In this document: positions 1 through 11,400 of the stretch, piece after piece
Layout of the letters: each line of letters begins with the position of its first letter
How positions within the stretch are numbered: position 1 is the stretch's first letter
Origin: Azolla caroliniana
Lineage: Eukaryota; Polypodiophyta
DNA: 64,000 nt
Assembly (NCBI GenBank): GCA_043228905.1
Contig: JBHGNT010000011.1
Coordinates: 9,734,001-9,798,000, forward strand
Direction of reading: 5' to 3'
The notes under the pieces: model-generated
What the model saw: only the letters and a program-made list of their open reading frames with translations
Database searches by the model: none
Told to the model about the DNA's origin: nothing
Translations under genes and position numbers: made by a program

Positions 1-153
1 TGGGGGAGTCTAACAGCATAATCTAAGGGAGGAATGATACAAATGTTAGGGTTAGAAGGCATCCATCGACATAGCACCGAGGATGCCATAACCATGGAAG
101 GAGCAGGAGCAGGATACTTGCTCTGTTCTGTTCTGTTTCTGTTGCTTAAGTAT

Positions 154-190
154 TATCTATCTATCTATTTATCTATCTATCTATATATAT
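154..190. repeat. CTAT microsatellite
   Basis: Tetranucleotide CTAT array with one CTATTT interruption, running into a short TA run. It lies directly beside a copy of a conserved LTR-like motif at 198-235. The same arrangement occurs inside the decayed Copia LTR at 44.5-44.6 kb. Confidence 0.9.
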
Positions 191-1963
191 ACTTATATTG
201 TCTCTTAAGAGGCCAAGCTGGCCTATAATATATATAAGACCAAAACAATGGGATTTTAGATCATACAATGTTGTCTCTACCTTTTGAGAACTCAGAAAAC
301 CAATACAAAAACAAATAAAATGAATACATTTAAGATTCTCCAGTTAGATATATTTTGTAATTTTGAACTTTGAAATATCTCTATCATGTAGCTCGATCCG
401 GAATGGACGAAGTCTCCCGTGTGCGTCAAAAGTGTCTAACATACATAGTTCATCTTCCTACCAAGTGATATTTTTGGGTTGATCCATGCTATCTTGTTTT
501 CTAGTTAATAATATTGGTTCGGATGACTTTATTCTTTTCCATTTTGGTCATGTTTAGATGGGACCAATCCATCTTATGTATTGGAATGGGGGTAGTGCAT
601 TTATGCTTATGCTATGTGACTCGATCCATTGTTGCATTTCAACATACCAACACCGAGGTTCTCCATGTTCACCAAGTTATTTTGATAACCATAAGTGTCA
701 ACCTTGTGTACCTTCCTTTATGGAGCTCCCAAAGCTGTTGGATATAGATCATTAAGATTGCTTCCATCTCCGCCTAGATTGTATCATGGAGCATTGATGC
801 TTGGCTCCGTATCATGTGTGCAATCATTAAGACTAAAGGTCTCTCTAAACCTTTCTAGCTATTTGTTGTGTTAAGACTTGCTCTCCACATTTCTATTCCA
901 TAGAGAAGAGCTGATGCCACGAGTGTATCAAATACTATAGTTTAGTTCGTGGCTCTTGGAATTGCAAATGTACACATTGTCTTTCGAGAGCACCAAGGGT
1001 TGCATATCAAGAAGATATTTAGGCACAATCAACCACTTGTAAGGAGAACCAAGGCCTTGTAATGTTGCTCCCATGTATGTGTGCAATTGATGGTAATGAA
1101 TGAATGAATTGGGGGGATGATGCTACTATGTATGTATGTACATTACAACTATTTGTGGAAGAAGCCCCCTTCCCAATACCTTCAATTATGTTTCTGAACA
1201 ATATGCAATGATAACACTAGCCACACAAATCGTGTGTAGTATATGTAAATCATTGTCTACTATGACGTTAGGATCATTGGAGCCATTGTTTGTGCAAAAA
1301 GAGTCGAGGTTCAAACTTGCCGTTGTGGCTGTTTCCGAAGCTATTACTTGTGTGTTTGGGTTCTGTTCACACTTTTTGCCCAAGTTTTTTTTTTGCTTAT
1401 TTCGTTAATATACACCATTAGGAACGGTTTTTTCACGCCAACTAGAACTTGATTTTACTTTATTTAAATTCTCTTCACAAAACATCATTTTGTCTCTATA
1501 GAGCATTTTATATGTGTCATTGACGAATAACCTCTCTTCTTTTTCTTACATACCCCCGGTTTCCTCTCTCATTGCTGCTTCAACATCATCTTTACGTTTC
1601 TAACAAGAACAATCCCTAGATAATTGCAACTTGCCATAAATGTTCTTATAGTAGCAACATTGTCGTGAAGTAAATACTTCACTAACAGAAATTCTAATTA
1701 GAAGAACAAATGTTTGACTTGAAGATGGGTTAACTCTTTAGGTGCAAAGGTCAGAATCTCAAATGTGTGCTATAAGCATTCAATACTGAATGTGTATGAC
1801 ACATCCACATTGAACCCTTCTAAAGTCCATTTAATAAACAAAAATTGGAATGTTGATTAGGTACTTTGCATGCATGCCAAGTGCCAACACCATGTGAATT
1901 AAATGGAAAAAGAGTCTACTAAGAGGTGTATGATATATATATAGATATAGTCTATAGATATAG

Positions 1964-2037
1964 ATTCTCAAGTAAATTGTAACTAAGGAAAGAAAAAGGG
2001 ATTCTCAAGTAAATTGTAACTAAGGAAAGAAAAAGGG
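1964..2037. repeat. 37-bp perfect tandem duplication
   Basis: Two adjacent copies (1964-2000 and 2001-2037) beginning ATTCTCAAGTAAATTG are identical by eye, so the duplication is recent. No coding sense is visible. Confidence 0.9.
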
Positions 2038-2754
2038 AATTTGATCAACGGGTTCATGAATAACTAGACTTTACTATTGTACCTTGCATTTAAGGCTTTG
2101 AATATTTAGGGTTAGGGAGTCACTATTCTATATTGTACTTATATATATAGCTATTAATAATAATCTCTTGATGGGTGTATTTAGAATTGAAGGTAGAGGA
2201 TCAGGTCAACCAATTATATTTATTGATGCATAAGTCATCAAGCTCTTAATATAATCACTTCCCACTTTATTTGATCAAAATGTATGTTGAACCAAGCTCC
2301 AGTATACTTGCCATTATCTAATCGAAAGCTCGAAACGTCACCGCCATTCATAAAACTTGAAGTCAGATCAGTGTCATTGAAGCAAGCGCTACAAGGACCC
2401 CATTATAAATCAATGTCTTAACTATTCTTCCTCTCTCCTAAAACATCACATGCCTTAAGAGCACTCCTTGATAATGTTAAGCAAACTGAAAAAATAAAGA
2501 ATGGAAATATATAACTAGTTTAATACCAAAGCTTCGTAAGGTGTGTTGAATAACTAATGCTACAATGACGTGTGATACACATTGATTTTCTTTACAAGAT
2601 CTTTCAAGTTCCAAATGAAGCTGTTGTTCCATGACGCTTCGCGGTCACTCTTTAAGGGTTCTCCATTCTGATATTAAGTAGCTTGTAAGCTCTCAAAATT
2701 ATATTGCTGACCAAGTTTGCATGCATATTCATTGGTTCTCCAATATAGAGAGCC

Positions 2755-2900
2755 TTGTGCTTGAAAGTAGTTCTTTGCTATTATTGCACTGGAGTCAAAT
2801 GAGTTGGTTCATCTGACTTCATGACAAGGTTGTGCTTGAAAGTAGTTCTTTGCTATTGCAGTGGAATCAAATGAGTTGGTTCATCTGACTTCATTACAAG
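2755..2900. repeat. 75-bp tandem duplication
   Basis: Two adjacent diverged copies begin TTGTGCTTGAAAGTAG at 2755 and 2830. The second copy has a small internal deletion and several substitutions. It lies about 220 bp downstream of the PPR stop codon. Confidence 0.85.
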
Positions 2901-3122
2901 GTCCGCACACTTCTGAAAAGAAATGCTAGGATTGCAATTCATTAGTCACTACTCTCTTCTTCAACTCGACTGGGAGACTCGGCGTCTACGATGGATTAGC
3001 ACCTCCAGATGGATTAGCACATTCAGTTATGATCCCTTCATCATCGTCAAGTTATAAGATGGACACATTCACTTCTTCATTGCCATCAGCATCATCATCA
3101 ATTGAAAGACGTGCAATATAAC

Positions 3123-6100
3123 TTAAGCTGCCTTCAATGTGTGATCTGAAAGATAGATTGCTATCCCATCATTTCCAAGGTCAGCATTTGCTGCCACTGT
3201 GGCAATCCAGAACCCTTCATCTTCAACTTTTAGTTTATTGAATATTTTTCTTGCTTCGGCAATGGGGCCATATTTCACATATGCTTCCACTAAAGTATAA
3301 GCCATTGATGTATCCATCTCAAACCCCCTTTTTAAAATATCTGATAGTAATCGATGGATTCTTAACTCCGCTCCTATACCACCACAACCTTTCAGACTGC
3401 AAATATATGTTACGACGTTAGGAGGCACACCATCTTCCTGCATTTGTTGCAAATAATTGATTATATCTTCTCCAGACCCACAACCAGCCATCAAAGCAGT
3501 CCAAGAGATAACATCTCGATCAGGAATATCATAAAATACTTCTTGCACTTCCAGAAAGCATCCAAAAGTAGCATACATTCGCATTAAACTAGTGCCAACA
3601 AAGGATTCCTCTTCGAATCCATCTTGGACAATCTCAGAATGCAATCTATAACCCTTTTCTACATCTCTTTGGTTACTACAAGCTTTCAAAATAGCTACAT
3701 ATGTCACAGCATTTGGGAAGATTTTATCTTCCAATTGCATCTTTTCAAAACGCTCTAGGCCTTCCACAATGAGCCCATGATCAATGTAACCAGCAATAAG
3801 GGTGTTCCATGAAACAATGTCCCGAGAAAGCAACTCATCAAACACCTCTTGTGCCCCTATTAGTGAGCCACATTTTGCATACATATCAATTAAGCTATTA
3901 CCAACAAATACCTCCTTCTCAAATTCCTCTTCAACAATCTTGCCATGGATTTCCTGACCCTTGTCTAGGTTCCTTACCGTGCCACAGGCTTTTAAGACGC
4001 AAACATAAGTTACAGCATTGACCGATAGGTTCTCTTCTTGCATCAAATGCAAACAGTTCAGTGCATCCTCAGAAAGTCCATGATCTGCATATCCCCCAAT
4101 CAGAATGTTCCACGTGTCTATATCTTTACGTGGCATTCCATCAAAAACCACTTGAGCTTCTGATAAGTTGCCACAACGACAATACATATCCACTAAAGCA
4201 TTGTAAACAAAAGAATCCATATCAAGTCCTTGTTTTGTAATGCCAACATGTAGTTCAATGCCTTTCATAATATCCTTCATATTACCACAAGCTTTCAAGA
4301 GAAGGACATAAGTTACAGCATTAGGTGAAACATCTTCTAACTGCATATATTTGAATGAGTCCAATGCTACGTCATAGAACCCCCATTCAGTGCATCCTCC
4401 AATGATTGCAGTCCATGAAACAACATCTTTTACTTCCAGTTGATCAAAGACTTCCCATGCTTCATCCAAAAATCCACATTTGGCATACATGTCCACCAAC
4501 ATGCTACCAACAAAAGTGTCCTTCTCAAAAGCTTCTTTAGCAATCTCATAATGAATTAATTGACCTTTGTCTAAAGAATCTGTATTGGCTGAAGCTTTCA
4601 AACCAAAAAGAAATGTGACGGAATCCTGAGGTATGCCATCTATCTGCATTTGCATAAAATGCTTCAATGCTTCTTCACCAAAACCTGATTCAGCATAGGC
4701 TGCAATAAGCGTATTCCACGATACTGTGCTCCGAGTTTCTAGCTTTTCAAAGACTTTCTGAGCATCTGCAAGTGCACCACATTCAGCATACATATCCAGC
4801 AAAGTGGTCCCTACATAGAGGTTATTATCCCACCCATCTTTAATGATCCTCATATGAACCATGTACCCCTCATTTAAATCCTTCATCCCTCTGCATGCTT
4901 TCAAGACAGACGAAAAGGTAACGGCGTTTGGAGATACACCTTCCAATTCCATATTATACAAAGTAATCAACGCCTCTTTACAAAGGCCATGATCAACGTA
5001 GCCAGTTATGAGGGCAGTCCATGATATTACATCAGGAACTGATACCTTCTTAAACACCTTAACTGCCTCCTCAGCTAATGCAAACTTGAAATACATATCA
5101 ATCAAAGTATTGGCCACCTGAAGGATAGTCTCATAGCCAGTTTTCACAACTCTCGCGTGAATATCCTGACCCTTTTGAATATCTCCTATACTAGTACATG
5201 CTTTCAACATGCATAGATATGTGACTGTATTCGGAATCACTGATTCTAACTCCATTAACTCAAAACAACAAAGGGCTTGCTCAGAAAGACCATATTCCAC
5301 ATATCCTGAAATCAACGCAGTCCATGAAACCACATCTCGGAAAGGAAGCTTTTCGAAAATCTCCCAGGCTTCGATAAGAAATCCACATTTAATATGCAAA
5401 TCTAGCAAACTATTCCCAACAAAAAGATCAGTCTCGATCCCCTGTTTCACAATATCCATGAATATTTGTCTCCCTTTCTCTATCCATTGCAACTCAGCAC
5501 AAGCTCTAAGCATAGATGTAAGCATAAACTTGCTGGAAACAACACGCTGATCTTGATATAATGAGATGGCTACATTTAGTTCACCAGAATCAACATATCC
5601 TTGTGCAACTGAACTCCATGAATATTCATTAGGTTGACTGAGCTTACAAAAGACCTTATGAGCATCAGTTAAACCACCGCATGCCATAAACAAGGGAACA
5701 AGATAATTACCTATAACCATATCTTGTTCGATACCAAACCCACAAAGGTGAGCATAGAGAATCTTGGAATATTCCAGATTCTTAAGCTTCCTATTGGATA
5801 ATACAAGAGAGATGAGATCTTCCATTGAAGGAAGAGGATGCCTATGCAAAAACGAGGCGATCTCTTGTGAATATTTGACTTTGCTTTCCAAAACAGGCGA
5901 GAGGTCTGACAAAAAAGTTGCTTCGCTGCTGAAAAGTGAACATATTTCTGTTGAGCTCTTCTTATGCTCATGGAGCTCTGTTCTGGACATGGGGTTTCCG
6001 TGGAAGCTTGTGCTTGAATTAGAATTGTCATGGGAGCATGTTCCTGAATGAGGTTTCTCTGCACGGACAGAGTCAGTGGCAGAAGTTAGGGCGAGGCATT

Positions 6101-6260
6101 CAGAATTACCTCTTTCAATTGGGAGGAGAAGCTTTCCATGGCATCCTTCCATAGGTTTGAGAAGCCAGGCAGTTCCATTGGTTTGAGAGGGATTATCTGC
6201 AAGCAGAAGTGCAGGGGAGGCTTCTGCTGCAACCTGCATAATCTGCACATACATCATCAT
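3123..6260 (-). CDS. Large PLS-class pentatricopeptide repeat protein
   Basis: Intronless frame of 1045 aa. After an N-terminal region of about 180 residues without repeats (Ser/Glu-rich, plausibly containing an organelle transit peptide), the protein is built of roughly eight PLS triplets of about 100 residues. P-type repeats read like VVSWTALISGY, and S-type repeats carry the MYAKCG-type motif (for example MYAKCGFLDEA). PPR proteins bind organelle RNA one base per repeat and act in editing, splicing or stability. The last repeat runs to the stop, so no E, E+ or DYW domain is visible. If it edits RNA it would need a DYW partner in trans. Four of seven well-formed P repeats have Thr at position 5 and Asn at the last position, which the published PPR code reads as adenine. 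The first ATG of the open frame is taken as start; the later Met residues before the first repeat are alternatives. Confidence 0.93.
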   Translation of the reverse strand: MMMYVQIMQVAAEASPALLLADNPSQTNGTAWLLKPMEGCHGKLLLPIERGNSECLALTSATDSVRAEKPHSGTCSHDNSNSSTSFHGNPMSRTELHEHKKSSTEICSLFSSEATFLSDLSPVLESKVKYSQEIASFLHRHPLPSMEDLISLVLSNRKLKNLEYSKILYAHLCGFGIEQDMVIGNYLVPLFMACGGLTDAHKVFCKLSQPNEYSWSSVAQGYVDSGELNVAISLYQDQRVVSSKFMLTSMLRACAELQWIEKGRQIFMDIVKQGIETDLFVGNSLLDLHIKCGFLIEAWEIFEKLPFRDVVSWTALISGYVEYGLSEQALCCFELMELESVIPNTVTYLCMLKACTSIGDIQKGQDIHARVVKTGYETILQVANTLIDMYFKFALAEEAVKVFKKVSVPDVISWTALITGYVDHGLCKEALITLYNMELEGVSPNAVTFSSVLKACRGMKDLNEGYMVHMRIIKDGWDNNLYVGTTLLDMYAECGALADAQKVFEKLETRSTVSWNTLIAAYAESGFGEEALKHFMQMQIDGIPQDSVTFLFGLKASANTDSLDKGQLIHYEIAKEAFEKDTFVGSMLVDMYAKCGFLDEAWEVFDQLEVKDVVSWTAIIGGCTEWGFYDVALDSFKYMQLEDVSPNAVTYVLLLKACGNMKDIMKGIELHVGITKQGLDMDSFVYNALVDMYCRCGNLSEAQVVFDGMPRKDIDTWNILIGGYADHGLSEDALNCLHLMQEENLSVNAVTYVCVLKACGTVRNLDKGQEIHGKIVEEEFEKEVFVGNSLIDMYAKCGSLIGAQEVFDELLSRDIVSWNTLIAGYIDHGLIVEGLERFEKMQLEDKIFPNAVTYVAILKACSNQRDVEKGYRLHSEIVQDGFEEESFVGTSLMRMYATFGCFLEVQEVFYDIPDRDVISWTALMAGCGSGEDIINYLQQMQEDGVPPNVVTYICSLKGCGGIGAELRIHRLLSDILKRGFEMDTSMAYTLVEAYVKYGPIAEARKIFNKLKVEDEGFWIATVAANADLGNDGIAIYLSDHTLKAA

Positions 6261-6309
6261 GTCTCTCGATCATTCAAATTTCAGACCATTTCAGCAATCC
6301 TGCCTCTCC

Positions 6310-6342
<33 letters not shown>

Positions 6343-6348
6343 CATCCA
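6310..6348. repeat. CTAT microsatellite upstream of PPR gene
   Basis: About eight CTAT units (GATA on the gene strand) followed by CCATCCATC, 50-90 bp upstream of the PPR start codon. It is therefore probably in the 5' UTR or core promoter. Confidence 0.9.
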
Positions 6349-8405
6349 TCAAATCAATCCATCCTACAGTCTCTACTTCTACTTCCCTTCTAATTGAACC
6401 TCTCCAAAACAAAACAAAAACTCAACTAACTACTCTTTTGGACAAATGTGTGCCCAATATCCGGCCGTGTAATAATATGCTGTCCAATATCCGGTCGATT
6501 CAAGCAGGCTGCCCGTTGGAACCACGATCCGAGGATATGCTGGAAATGGATCCCTAATTAGGTACATAGTCCCAACCTCTGCCCCCAATGACTACTACTT
6601 GCTCAATACCTCCTTTTCATTGGGTGCATTGCATTGAACATGCATTTCCCATCGTGCTCATCGTAATAGATTAGGCCAACGTTAAGTTGGTTGCTTTGAT
6701 TTGGTGTTGAGAAGGGTTGATTTGGCTAGAGTTTATCAAATCTTTTAAATAAAGTTGCAAAATGTTTGTTACAAGGAGTGAAAACAATGCCTTTACAAGG
6801 TTTACACATGGCAATGAGCAGCTACAAGCACTCACAACCGTTTTTTGTTTTGTTTTGCATTATATTGCAATGAGAAAGCTCCTCAAGAGGTGGAAACCCT
6901 CAAAGAATGGATACGAGATAAGAACAAAGAGGTTTTCCTATACTCAATAAAAGTTAAAAGCATTCGAAGAAACGATGATGAAGATGCTCTTAGATGTCGT
7001 GAAAATATTGCAAGCACATCACAAAAATCACACACATAATTACATGCGTTGTGCGTCATACTTGAAGTTACATGTGTGGATGAATAAGCTTCACCAATTT
7101 ACATATTTGAACAAGGTACAATACATAAATCCTTGGTGATGGAGAATAGAGCAACACTATTAGTTGGGTAAGGATGGGGTCATGGGTTCAAGCTCCACGT
7201 GGTTGTGAATTGATCAATATTTGATAGTTTCAGTTGCCATATCTAAAATTAATTTGGGCACACATATTGAAACAAACTTGTCTCCAACACGAAAATGTGA
7301 CAAATGTTTTATGTTCCCCAATGTATGGATACTCATTGAGCAATGAGAATGGTAGACGAGAATATCATAACCCCACAAAGTGTACAAAATTTTAAACATT
7401 TTTCAAATAATTCATATCTATGCTATTCACCAATATTTAAAGTGAAATGATATAAAATAATAACAAATTAAGTTGATTTACAGTTTCCTAATTTGAGTGG
7501 AAGTTCAAATAAGATGATATATGCAATAAGTTTCTAACTTGATAGTGAATGCATAGGTGTTCTACATCATATATGAGACTTCAAACATCTCAATAAATGC
7601 TTATTTATTTTACCTTATTGAAAATTCAAATATATAAACAACATCATGTAACAATAGTGTGTGCCTTGCAGTGTTATGGTTATGGGAAATGTCTCAAGAA
7701 CAGGATTCATTGGCTTAAAAAAAATCATATTCTACCTTTAGAGAATGCACACTCCTAAAAAATCATATTCTAGTTTCATAGAGTTCACTCTCAATGTTGA
7801 CATATCAACCTTTTCTCCTCCACAAAAGATAATACGACTCTTTGAAAGGCACTACTAATCAACACTATTATTTTATGTTGTCTAAATAAATATGATTAGT
7901 CAATTTGACATATTGGTATGCAATTTGAAATTTAATAGATATGTGATCTATAAATTTGACATGTTGATAGACAATTTGAAATTTAATGAGATATGTGATC
8001 TATAAATTTGACATGTTGGTAAACAATTTGAAATTTAATGACATTGCAATCTACTTACCAATGATGCATCAGTAGATAGAATTAGCAGCACAAAGTCTTA
8101 CGATTGTGTGAAAATTATGACATTATTGTTTCTCAATGTATAAAAGGGGAAGTATATTCCTTATGTTTGGAGTTTTAAATCACACTTAAAATTGTCGAAG
8201 ACAATGCCACACAAACATTCGTATCAACAAGCCAAAAATACTCACTAATTGTATACGCTTTAGTGTTGATATATCGTATTACAAATTTCTGCACTAAGGT
8301 AAGAGAAAGATGACCTATTTGCAATTGGACATGCATATTAATAAAAAAAGCGTTGATTAGAAAATGTATTAAATAGTTGTGTGTATGTCATGGTCATGTG
8401 AAGGC
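6349..8405. other. Intergenic region between PPR gene and apyrase 3' end
   Basis: No gene is supported. AT-rich sequence with a threefold 51-52 bp tandem repeat (7906-8045) and a possible tRNA-derived B box (GGGTTCAAGCTCC, about 7189-7201). The part nearest 8405 is presumably apyrase 3' UTR. Confidence 0.6.
7906..8045. repeat. 51-52 bp tandem repeat, three copies
   Basis: Copies start with TGACATATTGG (7906), TGACATGTTGA (7957) and TGACATGTTGG (8009). Each contains CAATTTGAAATTTAAT and, in the first two, ATGTGATCTATAAATT. Confidence 0.85.
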
Positions 8406-11400
8406 TCAATATTTATTGAGATTCCGTGTAACAGTTGTTATGTACCGACCTTTTTCAAGATCATAGATCGTCTTCATATTGGGTCGTCGCCACCAATAAA
8501 AAATGAGAACTAATAATCCGATGACTAATGAAATGGATACAAATGAAAAAATGGTTTTGTAGTCTTCAATCATGTCCGTTGAGCTTTCTGTGAAGCCTTC
8601 TTCCCTGAGCTTCACAATAAATGCTCCTAATGCCCAATCCAAAGGAATCCTCCCAATTTGATTTGTGAACATCACGCTACACAAACAAATAATATGTCAA
8701 CAACATATGAAAATGTTGCAAAAAGCGCAAAAATAAACTTTTGGCACCCGCATTTGCCTTGATTTTAGCAGAAGATGACCTATTCATTATTTGTGTGCCT
8801 AATCCAATGTTGAGCATAGACACCATGACTAAACCAAGGAGTTCAGCAATACCCAATGCAACATTGTTGGTAATCAGCTAATTATACCTGTCACCGTTCA
8901 TCGGAAGACCAAGGCTGTCGTGCAAAAAAGCCACGATATATGCTGAGGAAAAGCAGTACTTTAAGAGGTCTTCCTTTGCAACACCTTTGTGCTTTTGCTG
9001 CAATGCCCTCCAATTATCTTCACAATATTTCATCCCAGCATGTTGAAAATCAGCCAGTGTTGCCTTTGGCATGAGGCCGAAAAACTGACCACACAAATAA
9101 CCATGAACAAAACATTGAAATGTCAGTTGAGAAACAGGATCAAATGCTCGGGAAATCTATTTACTAACGTTATCCACTTCTCAGCACATCCTATTTACCT
9201 GTGAAGTATAGAAAAAATTCTCTGTCGCAAAGAATTTCCCATTCAGCCTCGGCACAAAAGTGGATCCAATGGCACATTTCTGATAGACACATTTATCTGC
9301 ACTATCCACCATCAGAATAACTGTTAGGTGCTTAAAACTCAAAGCAAAAAGAAATTACAGAGATAGTAATCAATCACAATTATAAACATGCATCCATTAT
9401 AATATGTGCAATTTTTATTCTCCTAATGAATTGCCATCAAAACAGTCTATTGACAATTGATACTGCCATTATTAACAAAGGACTATTAAGCAACAAACAA
9501 GGCACACGATGAATATTAAATTGCTATCAATGCAAATGCAATTCAACCAAACTAGATGAGCTACAGAATCAATAAGCCCACTCACAATACGGTCTCCAGA
9601 CTTAATTGAAAATAACATTTTCAGAAGCGGAAAACAGAATAAGGAATGGACATTTCCCATTATTACTCGAACTTGTGCATTTGGGTATGGATATATCGAA
9701 AAGGAGAATGAATATTTACCTCGACCTATTCGAAGCAATTGCATCGCAATATTTCGACATTCCGAGAAATTTCCAGCTGAATCTATGGCCTGAGCTATGC
9801 CTGGCTCGACATCTTTAATAGAGGTTGAGATCTTGGCAAGCTCTTCAGAGCTCATCATAAATCCTCTCGGGGTACAAGGATCAACCACCCTATTAACCGA
9901 ATGAGTGTCTACAAAGTCACAATTTCAATATAAAATATGTTTATTAACAAAGTTCTAAACAAGTATCTTCTGCAAATTCGATACAACAGACAAGAATCAT
10001 GAACATAATACCTTCTTGTATGCTTCTAGAAAGCAGGAGCTGCAAAACACCATCCCATGCAGCTTCCTGCATCCCAACTAAGTACAATTTAGTGACCAAT
10101 TCAAATTGAAGGTCATGAAGAATAGTGAAAGGATAGTTGCTAATGAAAGGCCATGGAAGCATGATAGTCAGAATCAGAGAATTGACCAACCATACAAACG
10201 CATTTATTGATTACTCCTAAACTTGGTATCATAGTGGAAAACAATCAAGAGGAAATGGAGGGAGAGGCTTGCTAAAGAATGTGATAGAGTAAGTACCTTC
10301 GCATATTCATGCCACATGAATATGCAAAGGACATTTCTGTCTGGTTTATAATGAAAAAAGTATGTTATGAGTAACTTGCAACAAGAAAGAACCTTCTGGT
10401 TTATCACCACAGAATCTCTGCTTAAATTTGCTTGTGAATCTGTTTGAATAACTTTTAAAAGCAACCATTACTCCTCTTTTACTTCTTTGAATGAAACTGG
10501 CTTCCAAAAAGGATTTGCACCACTATTTAATGGAATCTTTTCTGCTATTTGTCTTCTACATATTGAAGGAAACTTGATCCCAAATAGGATTTGCATTACT
10601 ACTTATTTAAAACTTGAAAGCATCCACATGGCTTACGCTCACATAAATCCATCTTTTTGACTCCATAAAAGGTGAAAAATAAATTGATCAGCTACAATTT
10701 GGAAAGGCACAAGCTCATAATGGACTGGTCAGTGGGCACTTTATCTTTAGTAAAGCTATGTGTGAATGCCTACCAGCTGGACAGAATAACATTGTACTGA
10801 TTATTAAGAGTGGAGTTTCCCATGATACATATCAAATATATGACTGCCATAACTTGGCTAAATTATATGGCTCATTCTTAGAGTCAGAATTGAATACATT
10901 GGAAGAGAAAAATAGCTGTCTTTCATCCGAACAGGCAGGTCTGATTTAATGGATGAGGCATCAAATTACATATCAAGATGAAGAGGTTCAAGACAATGCT
11001 TGGTGGCCATAGTATTATTATATGCTGATGGCATTGTGCTGATCTCCGACTCTCTGGAAGAACTATAAAGACATCTAGATCCATTTAAATCATTTTGTAG
11101 CAATGAAAATTTATCGGTGGCACATACAATCCTACACATACCTAGGAGTGAGTTTCACAAGGCCTCATTTCTCCCTAAAGAGGCTACCTGTGCTTGACTA
11201 TCTCATGGATATGCAGCCTTTGGACCCCGTGAAAAACAATCTGCACATATACAATTCCAGGAACTAAGAGCTAAATTGTGATTATTAGGTGAACTTGTCG
11301 CACCGACTCTTCCCTATGGAGTAGAAACGTGTAGACCGAGCCTTCATAATTCATATAATTGGGAAGATTTGGATACATCTTTAGTTTTGATAGCTGCCAC

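Larger units (their letters stand above)
1..3122. other. Gene-poor flank with short repeats
   Basis: I see no supportable gene here; open frames are short and match nothing I recognise. The stretch holds a CTAT microsatellite (about 154-190), a copy of a dispersed LTR-like motif (198-235), a 37-bp tandem duplication (1964-2037) and a 75-bp tandem duplication (2755-2900). The last few hundred bases probably include the 3' UTR of the minus-strand PPR gene that stops at 3123. Confidence 0.6.

Noticed and set aside
9886-9892. Alternative apyrase exon 5 acceptor at TTAATAG
   Set aside because: It breaks the reading phase with exon 4. The acceptor TTTGTAG before 9908 keeps the frame and gives a sensible protein.
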